Assembly (NCBI RefSeq): GCF_029633865.1
Contig: NC_079211.1
Span: 1,442,946 to 1,506,945, forward strand
Reading direction: 5' to 3'
Origin: Lampris incognitus
Taxonomy: Eukaryota > Chordata > Actinopteri > Lampriformes > Lampridae
Length of the DNA: 64,000 nt
A program made the translations under genes and the position numbers. The notes below the pieces were generated by a model. The model had not been told where the DNA came from and made no database searches. It saw only the letters and a list, made by a program, of their open reading frames with translations. Position 1 is the stretch's first letter, and each line of letters opens with the position of its first letter. This document shows, piece after piece, positions 21,504 through 34,290 of the stretch.

Positions 21504-24333
21504 TTACCTGGTGTGTTGGAGTGGTACTGGTTATTGCTAGCTGTCTTTATTTACCATACCTGATGTGTTGGAGTAGCACTGGTTATTGCTAGCTGTCTTT
21601 ATTTACCATACCTGATGTGTTGGAGTGGCACTGGTTATTGCTAGCTGTCTTTATTTACCATACCTGATGTGTTGGAGTAGCACTGGTTATTGCTAGCTGT
21701 CTTTATTTACCATACCTGATGTGTTGGAGTAGCACTGGTTATTGCTAGCTGTCTTTATTTACCATACCTGATGTGTTGGAGTAGCACTGGTTCTTGCTAG
21801 CTGTCTTTATTTACCATACCTGATGTGTTGGAGTGGCACTGGTTATTGCTAGCTGTCTTTATTTACCATACCTGATGTGTTGGAGTGGTACTGGTCATTG
21901 CTAGCTGTCTTTATTTACCATACCTGATGTGTTGGAGTGGCACTGGTTATTGCTAGCTGTCTTTATTTACCATACCTGATGTGTTGGAGTAGCACTGGTT
22001 CTTGCTAGCTGTCTTTATTTACCATACCTGATGTGTTGGAGTGGCAGTGGTTATTGCTAGCTGTCTTTGTTTACCATACCTGATGTGTTGGAGTAGCACT
22101 GGTTCTTGCTAGCTGTCTTTATTTACCATACCTGATGTGTTGAAGTAGCACTGGTTGTTGCTAGCTGTCTTTATTTACCATACCTGATGTGTTGGAGTAG
22201 CACTGGTTATTGCTAGCTGTCTTTGTTTACCATACCTGATGTGTTGGCATGTTGGAGTGGCACTGGTTATTGCTAGCTGTCTTTGTTTACCATACCTGAT
22301 GTGTTGGCATGTTGGAGTGTTACTGGTTATTGCTAGCTGTCTTTATTTACTATACCTGATTTGTTGGAGTGGCACTGGTTATTGCTAGCTGTCTTTGTTT
22401 ACCATACCTGATGTGTTGGAGTAGCACTGGTTATTGCTAGCTGTCTTTATTTACCATACCTGATGTGTTGGAGTGGCAGTGGTTATTGCTAGCTGTCTTT
22501 ATTTACCATACCTGATGTGTTGGAGTAGCACTGGTTCTTGCTAGCTGTCTTTATTTACCATACCTGATGTGTTGGAGTGGAAGTGGTTATTGCTAGCTGT
22601 CTTTATTTACCATACCTGATGTGTTGGAGTGGCACTGGTTATTGCTAGCTGTCTTTGTTTACCATACCTGATGTGTTGGCATGTTGGAGTGTTACTGGTT
22701 ATTGCTAGCTGTCTTTATTTACTATACCTGATTTGTTGGAGTGGCACTGGTTATTGCTAGCTGTCTTTGTTTACCATACCTGATGTGTTGGAGTAGCACT
22801 GGTTATTGCTAGCTGTCTTTATTTACCATACCTGATGTGTTGGAGTGGCAGTGGTTATTGCTAGCTGTCTTTATTTACCATACCTGATGTGTTGGAGTGG
22901 CACTGGTTATTGCTAGCTGTCTTTGTTTACCATACCTGATGTGTTGGCATGTTGGAGTGGTACTGGTTATTGCTAGCTGTCTTTGTTTACCATACCTGAT
23001 GTGTTGGCGTGTTGGAGTGTTACTTGTTATTGCTAGCTGTATTGTTTTACCATGCATGATGTGTTGAAGTGGCACTGGTTATTGCTAGCTGTCTTTGTTT
23101 ACCATACCTGATGTGTTGGAGTGGCACTGGTTATTGCTAGCTGTCTTTATTTACCATACCTGATGTGTTGGAGTGGCACTGGTTATTGCTAGCTGTCTTT
23201 GTTTACCATACCTGATGTGTTGGCATGTTGGAGTGGTACTGGTTATTGCTAGCTGTCTTTGTTTACCATACCTGATGTGTTGGCGTGGCTCTGGTAATTG
23301 CTAGCTGTCTTTACTTACCATACCTGATGTGTTGGAGTGGCACTGGTTATTGCTAGCTCTCTTTATTTACCATACCTGATGTGTTGGAGTGGCACTGGTT
23401 ATTGCTAGCTGTCTTTGTTTACCATACCTGGTGTGTTGGAGTGGCACTGGTTATTGCTAGCTGTCTTTTTTTACCATACCTGATGTGTTAGAGTGGCACT
23501 GGTTATTGCTAGCTGTCTTTGTTTACCATACCTGATGTTTTGGCATGTTGGAGTGTTACTGGTTATCGCTAGCTGTCTTTATTTACCATACCTGATGTGT
23601 TGGAGTGGCACTGGTTATTGCTAGCTATCTTTGTTTACCTTACTTAATGTGTTGGCCTGTTGGAGTGGCACTGGTTATTGCTGGCTGTCTTTGTTTACCA
23701 TACCTGATGTGTTTGGCCTGTTGGAGTGGCACTGGTTATTGCTAGCTGTCTTTATTTACCATACCTGATGTGTTGGAGAGGCACTGGTTATTGCTAGCTG
23801 TCTTTATTTACCATACCTGATGTGTTGGAGTGGCACTGGTTATTGCTAGCTATCTTCGTTTACCTTACTTAATGTGTTGGCCTGTTGGAGTGGCACTGGT
23901 TATTGCTGGCTGTCTTTGTTTACCATACCTGATGTGTTTGGCCTGTTGGAGTGGCACTGGTTATTGCTAGCTGTCTTTGTTTACCATACCTGATGTGTTG
24001 GCCTGTTGTTGTGGGACAGGTTATTGCTAGCTGTCTGTGTTTACCATACCTGATGTGTTGGCCTGTTGGTGTGGCACTGGTTATTGCTAGCTGTCTTTGT
24101 TTACCATACCTGTTGTGTTCGAGTGGCACTGGTTTTTGCTAGCTCTCTTTGTTTACCATACCTGATGTGTTGGAGTGGCACTGGTTATTGCTAGCTGTCT
24201 TTGTTTACCATACCTGATGTGTTTGCCTGTTGGAGTGGCACTGGTTATTGCTTGCTGTGTATGTTTACCATACCTGATGTGTTGGCCTGTTGGTGTGGCA
24301 CTGGTTATTGCTGTTTGTCTTCGTTTACCATAC
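21504..24333. repeat. 52-bp minisatellite, about 53 copies
   Basis: The unit runs tacctgatgtgttggagtag, then cactggttattgctagctgt, then ctttatttacca. A length variant of about 60 bp carries eight extra bases (ggcatgtt, later ggcctgtt) after gtgtt. The left third is almost purely 52-bp units; the 60-bp type is scattered through the middle and common on the right. Divergence rises toward the right end (24180-24330), typical of an array kept uniform in its centre. Minus-strand reading frames through it are artefacts. Confidence 0.97.
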
Positions 24334-25095
24334 GAGTTCCAAAGATAGCAGTGTGAATTGTAAACAGTAAATTCACTGAGTGCACGAGAACAAAATGACA
24401 AATTTTAGGGGATTTAACATCTTTTATTTAACAGTCTATATGGGAAGTTTTCAGTGTCATACATTTCAATGTTTATAATGAAATGACCACAAGTAAGATC
24501 AGAATCAGCATCATGTTTACTGGCCATGCCTATTTTCACATATACATGGAATTTGACTCCGGTTTCGTGGCTCTCTCATTGTACTTGACATAGAATAGTA
24601 ACACTAGCATTTCATAGCATGGGTCATATGAACCACGTTTGAAATCGTGAACTACTACATCCGACACAAGGGCTGTGATGATGTTGAATCGGGTGACAAG
24701 ACGTTTTTGTTATCGTCACTGACAGATTTGACAGTATTTCTGCAGTGTCAATCCATCTGCACGGTAAAAAAAAAGTCAAAATATTATGATAAAACTACAA
24801 ATAATTTATAAGTAAGTGTGAAGTTGAGCGAAAAGAGTAAGTTGGTACTTTTCCTCTTCAGTATTGTCCTTGCATTCCTCTGATTCAAAGTCAATTTAGT
24901 TTAGAGAAAGATCTAGTAACACATATGCATACATTGATTTTTGGGAAAGGCACACAAGTTGTATTTTCTTTTGAGGAACACTAAAGTACACAACAAGCAT
25001 ACCTGTAGAAGATATGTGGCCCCACAGTGGCTTTCTGCCTTTCATGGACTGTGGTTTTTCCTCCATTCCTCAATTTTATATGTATAGCCCAATAT
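24334..25095. other. non-coding stretch with a LINE 3'-end-like fragment
   Basis: The part at about 24495-24600 (gatcagaatcagcatcatgt, ggaatttgactccggtttcg) resembles antisense 3' ends of common fish LINEs. Nothing coding is recognised elsewhere. Confidence 0.4.
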
Positions 25096-25660
25096 CTACT
25101 ATTACTACTATGACTTTTTTCAGCTGCTCCCCTTAGGGCAGCCACAGTGGATCATCCATTTCCATGTCTTCCTGTCCTCTGCATCTTCCTCTATTATGCC
25201 AGCCACCTGCATGGCCTCCCTCACCAAATCTGTAAACCTCCTCTTTGACCTTCCTCTTTTACTCTTCGCTGGCAGCTCCATATTCAGCATCCTTCTCCCA
25301 ATATACCCACCAACTCTCCTCCACACATGTCCACACCATCTCAATCTTGCCTCTCTTGCTTTGTCTCCAAACCGTCCAACCTGAGCTGTCCCTCTAATAG
25401 ACTCGTTCCTAATCCTGTCCTTCTTTGTCACTCCCAATTAAAATCTTATCATCTTTAACTCTGCCATCTCCAGCTCCGCCTACTGTCTTTTTGTCAGTGC
25501 CTGTGTCTCCGAACAAACATATTAGCTGATCTCACTGCCATCTTGTAAAGGTTCCCTTTAACTCTTGCTGGTACCCTTCTGTTGCAACTCACTCCTGACA
25601 CTCTTCTCCATCCACTCCACCCTGCCTGCACCCTCTTCTTCACCACTCTTCCACACTCCC
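25096..25660 (-). mobile_element. RTE-type LINE ORF2 C-terminal fragment, antisense
   Basis: The minus-strand frame 25437-25120 reads GVTKKDRIRNESIRGTAQVG, RFGDKAREARLRWCGHVWRR and RRMLNMELPAKSKRGRSKRRF, the conserved C-terminus of a fish RTE-type LINE. Similar sequences occur at 34921-35416 and 60858-61200. Further upstream pieces in other frames extend to about 25660. The element's 3' end, at the low-coordinate side, runs into a short tact/actact-rich tract at 25097-25112, the usual 3' tail of this family. Confidence 0.85.
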
Positions 25661-25739
25661 TGTTACTTGAGCAGTTTTTTTAAAATGTTGTTTTATATTT
25701 ATTTTTGATATTTTCAGTCAACAAAGTATTTTAATTTTT

Positions 25740-28010
25740 GGAAAGATTTTTGGACAAAAAAATGCCTCCCAAGTCTCCTAAAGCTGTGCAAGCTAGCAAC
25801 TCGGAGGCTACTAGCAAGAACATTTTAGACGCCGACATGCTACAGGCATTCCAAGAGAATCAAAGAAGTTATGCAAGAAGAGAACGGCATACGAGAAGAG
25901 ATCAAATGAGCCATCTCTCCTATTAAATTTGCCCTAGATGAATGCATTATCACAAAGAAGGACTAAATAATCTGGATGCACACTTGGAGAGAATAGAGAC
26001 GCACTACAAACAGTTGAGCAGCGATTATAAAAGAAATTACAGGTGAAAACTGATAATCTGGAAAATAATAATACAAATAATAAATTTTGTTTGTGGGCGC
26101 CTTTCAGAGCACCCAAGGACACTTTACAGAACACAGTTAAAAACAAGCAGCACTGTATCAGACAGCATAAAATCAGTGTAAAATAGGGGAAGATAATGCA
26201 ATTTACGTATCATAAGAATACCTTAGAGTCTGGAAAGGGGAAATCCTGCACAATTCATTGTTGAACATCTCTACGACACACATGGGGGGTCCTGACAGCT
26301 TGGAGGGGCCCCCGATCCTGGATAGAGCTCATTGCTGTACGGCGCAGTTGCATCAGGAGTTTGACCGACCACAGCCAGTCATCTTTCGAGTTCACTACCT
26401 CCAGGGAAGGAGTGGATCCAGCATCTGGCCAGGCAGAAGGGACGGGATGGTGGGAGTTCCAAGGAAAGCAGATCCTCATCTTCCCAGATTATAGTTTTGA
26501 CTTAAGTAGACTCAGAGCGGTGTTCAATGAGGTGAACAAACTCCTTCGGAAAGAAGAGGGGGTCCGATATGGTCTTCTATATCCAGTGTGTCTCTGGTTC
26601 TCCTCCAACGGGCAAGTAAAGATGTTCGAAACGCCACAGGCAGTGAAGGACTTCATCATGACCAAGATCTGACAAGCCCCAGTTTAATGGGAAAGAGAGG
26701 GGGGGGGGTTTAAATGTACTGTATAGTAAGTTGACTAATGTTATCCCCCAACAGACTCTTGTTCGACTCTGTTAAGGCCTAAACAACTATTTGGTGAGTT
26801 CACAAGTTTCATTCTATCTGTCATTGTCAACATTGACTGGCTACGTTAGGAGGTTTGATCAATGAAAAAACGATCCATTTGACTGGATTTAACTTTGTGG
26901 GGGAGTTTTGATGTTGATAACTGACGTGTGCCTTTGATTTCATTTATGTTCTAAAAGGCAGTTCTGTGTAATTGATTACATGCTTATGGAACTAGTTAAG
27001 CTCTGTAGCCTTTTGCCTTATAGCCTCTACACGGCAAGTGGTGTATTTCCTTTGATAACAAACCGAGACCACGGGGTTAAAGAGCAAGTCCCAGTGGGGT
27101 GCACTCGTCTTCTATCTCCGGGCGGTCTGGGTAGGCTATATTTAAGTTACTATTGCACAACTATTTTGAATTATGATTGACTCCACCTGCATGGGTTGTT
27201 GACGGGCACTCTCTTATACGTAATGACGGCCATTAAGTAAATTTGCCAGGGTTTTTTTTCCTCGTTGATTGTCTGTGTCTGTGAATTGAATTATTGATTA
27301 AATATACGGATTAGAGCTCAGAAAACCTACTTGTTAAGGGGATGATGGTTGAGATTAGGAGTGTTTTCTATGATCTCAGGAAAAGCTAGGAAGCTTTGGG
27401 AATCTGGTGTTTTTTCTTTAGAGGACGACACTAAGGATAATGGAGAAGGTGGGGTTGATGTTTTTGCTTTTTATCTTTATGTTTTTGTCTTTATTTTGTC
27501 TTTTTACATGTATTAAGGTTGACTACCTCAACTTCAGAAACTTGTGGTTGCCATATTAATTTTATCACCTGGAATGATAGAGGACTTAATCACCCTATCA
27601 AACGTAATAAAGTAGTCTCCCATCTTTTACACCTCAAAGTAAACATCGCCTTTCTTCAAGAAACATAAAAAATATAGACCACCCTAAAATTAGGAAAAAA
27701 TGGGTCAGACAAATGTTCCATTCTAAATTCAGTCGTAAAGCTAGGGATACTGCAATCATTATCCATAAATCTACTCCATGTTTTGTTTCTGATGTAACAG
27801 CTGACCCAAACGGTCATTAAGTAGTTGTGATTGGCTCATTTAACACCCCTTTAATTTTAGCAAATGTGTATGCCCCCAATTGGGATGATAGTATTTTTTT
27901 CAGAATGATCTTTACTCTTTACCTGGTATTGACACTCACCAATTAATACTTGGGGGATGAGTATATGCTATTATGGATCCAGCATTAGACTGCTCCTCAA
28001 TAAGACCCTC
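25740..28010 (+). mobile_element. L1-type LINE, ORF1 and start of ORF2, sense, heavily decayed
   Basis: ORF1 begins MPPKSPKAVQASNSE at 25762, typical of fish L1 ORF1. A coiled-coil-like part follows (LDAHLERIETHYKQL near 25980), then the RNA-binding domain and C-terminal domain at 26300-26672 (ILDRAH, PDYSFDLSRLRAVFNEVNKLL, RYGLLYPVCLW). An unrelated retroposon-like fragment interrupts ORF1 at about 26078-26185. ORF2 starts near 27540 with INFITWNDRGLNHPIKRNKV, the N-terminal endonuclease motif, followed by NIAFLQET and VYAPNWDD-like pieces to about 28000. All parts contain stops. The reverse transcriptase is absent. Confidence 0.75.
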
Positions 28011-28430
28011 AACGCCCTGAGCACAGACACCCTACGGAGGAAACTAATTTCAGCTGCTTGTATCCGTGATCTCACCCTTTCGGTCACTACACAAAGCTAA
28101 TGATCATAGGTGAGGGTTGGAATGAAGATTGACTGGTAAATTGAGAGCTTTGCCTTCCGGCTCAGCTCCCTCTTCACCACAATGGTCTGGTACAATGTCT
28201 GCATTACTGCTGATGCTGCACCAATCCGCCTGTCAATGTCCCGCTCCATCCTACCCTCACTCATGAACAAGACCCCGAGATATACTTGACTCCTTCACTT
28301 CAGGCAACAACTCATCTCCAACACGGCTGGAGCAGTCCACCATTTTCTGATAGAGAACCATGGCCCCCATTTCCCACTCGTGGAACCAGACGGGGATGTC
28401 CCATCTCCTGTCCTGTTTGCGATATCTATC
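28011..28430 (-). mobile_element. RTE/Rex3-like LINE ORF2 C-terminal fragment, antisense
   Basis: Minus-strand reading gives EWEMGAMVLYQKMVDCSSRV, then a 'SEGRMERDIDRRIGAASAVMQTL' segment and VVKRELSRKAKLSIYQ, a widespread fish LINE segment that follows the reverse transcriptase. It differs from the RTE-type pieces at 25.1, 34.9 and 60.9 kb, so it is a second RTE-like family. Stops interrupt it. Confidence 0.65.
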
Positions 28431-30230
28431 AAATCATTAGCAATTCAACTACGAACTGATAATAAGGTCATACCCTGATAATAAGGTCAGGGTCTATGTA
28501 TATTTATGTGTATTTATGTTTACATGAGGATCTATTTTGCCATTTGTCTATGTACATTTAACATTTTATTTTATTTTTCATTTTAGTTCTGCACAATCTT
28601 TTTTGTTTTTCTGAGGGAATATGAAATGGACAACATGCAAACTTTTGTATATTGATATTTCACATTGAAGGTATTACAAAGCTGGTATGTTGTTTGAAAA
28701 AAGGAAAATAAAAATTAAAAAAGTAATATCTGCGCAAGATTTTTACAAGTGGAATCAGATTAGATAAAGTAGTTGTGCGCTTTGAGTACATTTTGTTCTT
28801 CCTGAAGCTGGCCAAAACAGGAATTGCAGACCTTGGAGCTGCTCCTCGCAGTCTGGGGTGGGCTTTATCAGTATCAGTGCATGGATCAGCGATCATGAGT
28901 AATGCCAGGAAAGCCCAGTCTGAGCATTAGGTAGCCACAGTTGAGCGACAGTAGAATCTGTTCATCAGTTAAACAATAAGCTGTATTTCCACAAATCAGA
29001 CAAAATAATCAGCAAAGAAACATAAACAAAACCATCGATGAAAGCCATGGCTGAGAATTGAGTCCACACAGTTCTGGCCACATACAGTGCCAACACTACC
29101 GTGTCGGAGACTTCAGTGTGATCAATTCCATGCAACAATTGATGATCGAATAGAATCCATAAAATTGTACAGACAAACCATAAAATAAATTAAAGTTGAA
29201 AAGCAAGGAAGCAGAGCAACAAACAAACCATCAGCTAACAACTGTAAATGACTCAGTAGGGCATGCGCAGAAAGAACGTAGCCAGAAAGTAATCGGGTTA
29301 AATAGTTTACATGGTACAATTTTATATTCGATCAGTTTATGTAAAGGTTTAAACTGCCCCTCTGTAATCGGTTTGGGCCTGTTTATTCTGATTGAGTTGT
29401 TTATCTACTACTACTACTACTACTACTAATAGTCCTTACTACTTCTACTATGTATAATAATATTGAATTAGGTGATTGAGGTATTTATATGGAGCATTTT
29501 TATTCCGTTTGGGTTTTTAAGCCAATTATAATCGGAATATCAGGCTCCATGTAAATGTAGCTATAGAGACCGGGCTGGAGTGGCCAAAACCGGGAGTGAT
29601 CATGACAAATTACATTTAACAACTTTGAATATTTAATCACAATGTGGCACATTCTTTATCTACTCTCATTAAACCATAGACTATATAACACATATGGATG
29701 GGTGATGTCACCCATTGGTTTCTGAAGGGGCATTTTGAAGTCTCAAGTTAGCTTTTATGCCACCATAATATCAGTTGTTGGAGACAGAAAATTCAGATTT
29801 TAGCAATGGGGTGGAGCATGGTAGGGGCTAGGGTAGGACCTCAGTGACAGACAGGTTTACAAACCTGTCAATTAAGGCAGATATGCCACAACATGCCAAT
29901 TTTTTTTAATCCTTAATATTTTAAAGGAATACTAATTCATAAAATGAGCACCCCCACACTGTGTGCCATACTACAAATCGGCAATTGAGACCCCAACTTC
30001 TCACAGAAAACATGTGTTGACTTTGTAATTGAAGGTAGCATTTGGGAATTCTCTCATTGATTTACACTGGACCAGAAATTTTTGTAGCCAGCCACCTAGT
30101 GGCCATGGTGGAATTGCAACTTAGGGCACTTCACAGTGGCTTCAGCTTCCTGTCCCGGTGGTTGCTGTTTGCATTAAACCAGCAGTATCTAAACTGCTTC
30201 AGTTAGTCTTGTTCTTCTTCTTCTTTTTTC
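28431..30230. other. non-coding; dispersed-repeat-like sequence at 29460-30200
   Basis: No gene seen. 29407-29429 is a short (TAC)n. 29480-29570 contains partly inverted, MITE-like sequence (catttttattccgtttggg; tccatgtaaatgtagctata). 29690-30200 looks like a common fish interspersed repeat (gtgatgtcacccattggttt; cacttcacagtggcttcagc), but I cannot assign its class. Confidence 0.35.
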
Positions 30231-30234
30231 TTTT

Positions 30235-30660
30235 CTCCCCAATTGTATCCGGCCAATTACCCCACTCTTCCAAACTGTCCTGGGCACTGCTCCACCCCCT
30301 CTGCTGATCCAGGGAGAGCTGCAGACTACCACATGCCTCCTCCGATACATGTGCGAGTCACCAGCCCCTTCTTTTCATCTGACAGTGAGGAGTTTCACGA
30401 GGAGGATGTGACGCATGGGAGGATCACGCTATTCCCCCCAGTCCTCCACCCCCCACCCCCACCCGAACAGGCGCCCCAGCCCACCAGAGGAGGCACTAGT
30501 GCAGCAGCCAGGACACATACCCACATCTGGCTTCCCACCCGCAGACACGGCCAGTTGTGTCTGTAGGGACGCCTGACCAAGCCGGAGGTAACATGGGGAT
30601 TCGACCCCGCGATCCCCATGTTGGTAGGCCACAGAATAGACCACCACGCCACCCACACGC
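30235..30660 (-). mobile_element. full-length tRNA-derived SINE, antisense
   Basis: On the minus strand the head reads ggtggcgtggtggtctattc (A-box-like) and cgcggggtcgaatccccatg (a near-perfect B box, GGTCGAATCCC), as in a tRNA gene. A GC-rich body of about 300 bases follows, then an A-rich 3' end (acaattggggagaaaag). Truncated relatives lie at 35826-35970 and 56819-57002. It is flanked by ttcttcttct stretches that could be the target duplication. Confidence 0.85.
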
Positions 30661-32135
30661 CGTCTTCTTCTTCTATCTCATTACTGTCTTCTTCTCTCTT
30701 ATCTCTTTCAACTGAACCTGGGGTGTCGAACCCAATGCACTAGTCCAGTAATCTGCTAACATATGCCTGGCAGGTTGGATCGCCTCAGAAGACAAGCGCT
30801 CCATCAAGTCAGTGATTTTTTAATGGCATGACAGATTCCCATTGCATGCTTCTTTTTTTTCGTTGACTGTGACAGAGGTAATAAATATCCATAGCAGTGA
30901 ATTTATTGCACCTGTAGGAACCACAGCGTGGTTTTAATAAGCAGCAGATGTGGCGGTGATTACAGATGGAGGTTCATTGACGGGTTTCATCATCTGACCC
31001 AGTACCGGTCCTGCCGTGCCGCTCGGGGACCTGCGTTGGTTTTGATCAGCAGCTAACGGAGCTGAAATTAAAAACAATTTGGGTTTAATGTCGCTGCGGC
31101 TTGACTGTTGTTCACCAGAGGGGAAGCGGCTGTCGCATGTGGTTATGTTTGATGCTAAGGCGGTTGGAAAAAGAGTTGGAGTTGGAATGATCTTCAGCCT
31201 GGAGTGTGTGAACAAAATCATGGCTAACTTTACAAATATGATCCTGCTTGGCAAGGTAATCCATACCCATTTGAAATGACCCTTACACAGGAGTTGTTTT
31301 AATTTGCAGTGGTTTATCTTCTGGTGCGGCCTGAGTGGACTGGACAGTTGTGACTTCAGCTTTCTTGAAGGATGAGGTCTGACCTCTTCTGCTAAACAGA
31401 CTCATACAGTTCTGACTTTGTAAGAAAAAGCGTCGTGGTGCAGTCAACAGGTCCAGCAAGACACATCATGTCTGCTGTATGTCCCAGTATGATCACCTGA
31501 AGTCTGAAGCAGACTCACAGGTCTGGTGAAGAGAGCAGAGTTTAGACTCGGTCTGTTTTCAGTCCTCCCCTCCTGAGCTGTCTGGGTGAAGGTGTGGTTC
31601 ACACTTGTTTGTACGTAAAAAGTAATGGCAGCTGCAAAGTCTCATCTTGCACCTATTATTCACCTATTATTCAAGAGTGTGTGTGTGTGGGGAGGGGGGG
31701 TGTATGTTTGCATTTGCTAATGTATGCATGCCTGTATGTATTTATGTATCTTGCTTTGTAATTTCTCTACATTACATTATCTTCATGTTGCCCTGCTGAG
31801 TCCGTGCACGCCTAGCGTGAGCTTGTGCAGGGCGGAGGTTGTGTGCGCAGGCGGTCATGTTGAGGCGGTTGTGTTGGGGCGGTGGAGAGGTTAATGTTCA
31901 ACAGAGTGAATGGCTCGCCCACTAATGCGTGAACAAAGCACAATAGCAGCACTGTACATGCTCCTGTTTACTCAGACTGGCTTCCTCCTCTAATAGCCGG
32001 CTCCCCTTTCCTCCGCCAGGGAAAGAAAGGGGTCAAGGAAAAGTCATGTTTGAGGTAATTCTGGGGGGAGGGGGTCCTCTGATCATTAGATGACACCGGT
32101 TAACCCTGAGAGTTACACCCAGAACCCCACCGGCG

Positions 32136-32138
<3 letters not shown>
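30661..32138. other. non-coding stretch, no repeat or gene recognised
   Basis: Mixed-composition single-copy-looking sequence. Short frames on both strands near 30930-31280 have no recognisable similarity. Confidence 0.4.

Positions 32139-32230
<92 letters not shown>
32139..32230. repeat. (GT)n microsatellite
   Basis: 92 bases of uninterrupted GT. No SINE tail recognised next to it. Confidence 0.98.
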
Positions 32231-32231
<1 letters not shown>

Positions 32232-32331
32232 GGCTGAGCATGGGGGTTTGTGTGTTTGAGAATGATGAAGGGAGGAAGTGACGAAATGGCTTCTAACACA
32301 GAATGAGAGTTGGGGTCAGGCTGGCAGCCTT

Positions 32332-32629
32332 CATGACCCTCACCCTGGATGGAGCCACCGCTCTGATGACCCTCACCCCGGATGGAGCCACCGCTCTGAT
32401 GACCCTCACCCCGGATGGAGCCACCGCTCTGATGACCCTCACCCCGGATGGAGCCACCGCTCTGATGACCCTCACCCCGGATGGAGCCACCGCTCTGATG
32501 ACCCTCACCCCGGATGGAGCCACCGCTCTGATGACCCTCACCCTGGATGGAGCCACCGCTCTGATGACCCTCACCCTGGATGGAGCCACCGCTGTGATGA
32601 CCCTCACCCTGGATGGAGCCACCGCTGTG
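32332..32629. repeat. 33-bp minisatellite, 9 copies
   Basis: The unit runs atgaccctcaccccggatgg, then agccaccgctctg. Because 33 is a multiple of three, three overlapping frames stay open. The plus frame would repeat the 11-residue MTLTPDGATAL nine times within a 259-residue frame. The frame outside the array shows no known protein, so I treat it as non-coding. Central copies are identical and edge copies vary (ctgg, tgtg). Confidence 0.95.
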
Positions 32630-34029
32630 ATGAAAGCCAACATTGCTGTTTTTTCTTTTGTTGAAGTGAAGAATGCAAACACTCCTCCACCCACTCCAGT
32701 TACCTGTGATGTGTTCTTCTGGATCAGAGTGGATATCTGCAGACCTTCAGGATCAACTGTGATTTCATCCATGCACTCGAATACTTTTTCATTAGGGCCT
32801 CGTTCTTCCATTCATGTCGAGGCTTTCTCTTTTTTTCCTTTTCCTCTTTCACCACAACAGCAAGATCCGTTTTTCCTCATAATTACCACCTTAATACAGG
32901 GGCACGCCATTCAGCATATAAATCATTTCTCCATAGGAATTAAATTCAGGAAGAGCTGCTTAAGTCGTGCCTCTTTACCTCAGCATGTTTTAACATCTCT
33001 CTTCGTGGTTGGGTCATGTGTATTGAAGCCAGGTGTTCCCTCACGGTTCTGTGTGGACTTCCATACATTTGGGCTCATGTAGTCATGAAATGCTTACTTT
33101 TCCACATTAACGCTTACGTGCTTTATGGACCAGTGTGCTGTGAGTGGCTGTAATTGAGGGATGTAATTAAAAAGATGTCAGCATGATGGAAAGCTAAGCT
33201 CGACTAGCATGGAAGCTATCGGCTTGTTTCCTCTTGAGACGCCAAACAGAAACAAAAGAAAACAGTCAATCAAGACTTTTGCAGCTACTTGCGCCACAGA
33301 TTAAAAGAGAAATCACTTCTTTTATTCGATATTATCTGTAGAGACTCCAAGGGAGAATTGCTACGAGGAACAGAGGTCTAGTAGGCTAGTCTAGTTTGAG
33401 AAAAGAGTTCAGTTGAGATGCATTTCCTCTGTTAAAACGGTCTTCAGGTGGTGTTTGCCTGCAACAACACAGCACAGAATGTCTATTTTCCATCTCTGCA
33501 GGCTGCAAGACGCCTTCTGCAAGAGCTATACAAGGTGGCTCTTATTAAGTTAGTTGTTTGTACTGATGCCAAGCTCCTGACTGTTTTAGAAAAAGAGCCT
33601 GTTCATTGAGAAGTACGGGCTGGCTTTTGTTTTCCTTCATATTTAGCAGAGTGTCAGTCAGCATGATCCCGCCTGGCTCCACATCAGTACCAAATGAAAC
33701 AATCTAAGTCATTAATATCTGCAATCTGATGCAGGGCTTATCCCAGAAAAAGCAGCGTCATTACAGTTTGATATCTCTCCTTCTTTTGATGGACAGTGTT
33801 GGAGCCGCCGCCAGGAGGAAAAGGCCGGCTAATGTCATGCTAGCCCCTCATGAATGCTAGTGGAACCAAAGGAAGGTTGGAGAACTCGGAGCTCGCAAAA
33901 ACTCCAACTTGTAGTTCCATAAGTGTTAAAAAAACCCACTGGATCCTTACAGTTAGACATCAAGTTATCTTTAAATTTGTCTCTATTTCTATTTTCACTG
34001 AAGAGTTCCTCCCACAGCCCAGACATGTA
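32630..34029. other. non-coding stretch, nothing recognised
   Basis: Single-copy-looking sequence with no convincing gene, RNA or repeat. Confidence 0.4.
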
Positions 34030-34078
34030 GCTCCAAAGACATGTAGGTCAGGTGAATCGCTGTACTAAATTGTCCCTT

Positions 34079-34151
<73 letters not shown>

Positions 34152-34290
34152 CCTGTGATGGCCTGGCAGCCTGTCCAGTGTATTTCCCCGCCTGCCGCCC
34201 AATGACTGCTGAGATAGGCTCCAGCATCCCCATGACCCTGAGAGCAGGATAGGCAGTTTGGATTATGGATGGATGGATGGATTATATGAT
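34030..34290 (+). mobile_element. SINE 3' part containing (GT)n
   Basis: It starts in the body (ctccaaagacatgtaggtca, ggtgaatcgctgtacta), has (GT)n at 34080-34147, then continues with ccctgtgatggcctggcagc, cccaatgactgctgagatag and gctccagcatccc. It ends in tggatggatgga. It is the same family as 14195-14440, with the dinucleotide at the identical internal point. Confidence 0.8.
34080..34147. repeat. (GT)n microsatellite inside a SINE
   Basis: 68 uninterrupted bases of GT, internal to the SINE at 34030-34290. Confidence 0.98.

Noticed and set aside
21504..24333. CRISPR-like array
   Set aside because: Units abut directly with no unique spacers, there are no cas genes, and the DNA is clearly vertebrate.
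30590..30660. tRNA gene
   Set aside because: A- and B-box-like words belong to the head of a SINE with a body and A-rich tail, not to a stand-alone tRNA. The same holds for the heads at 45155, 54090-54161 and 56700.
32303..33082. 259-residue frame with nine MTLTPDGATAL repeats
   Set aside because: The 33-bp unit keeps several frames open on both strands, and the non-repeat half shows no recognisable domain. It could only be revived by transcript evidence.
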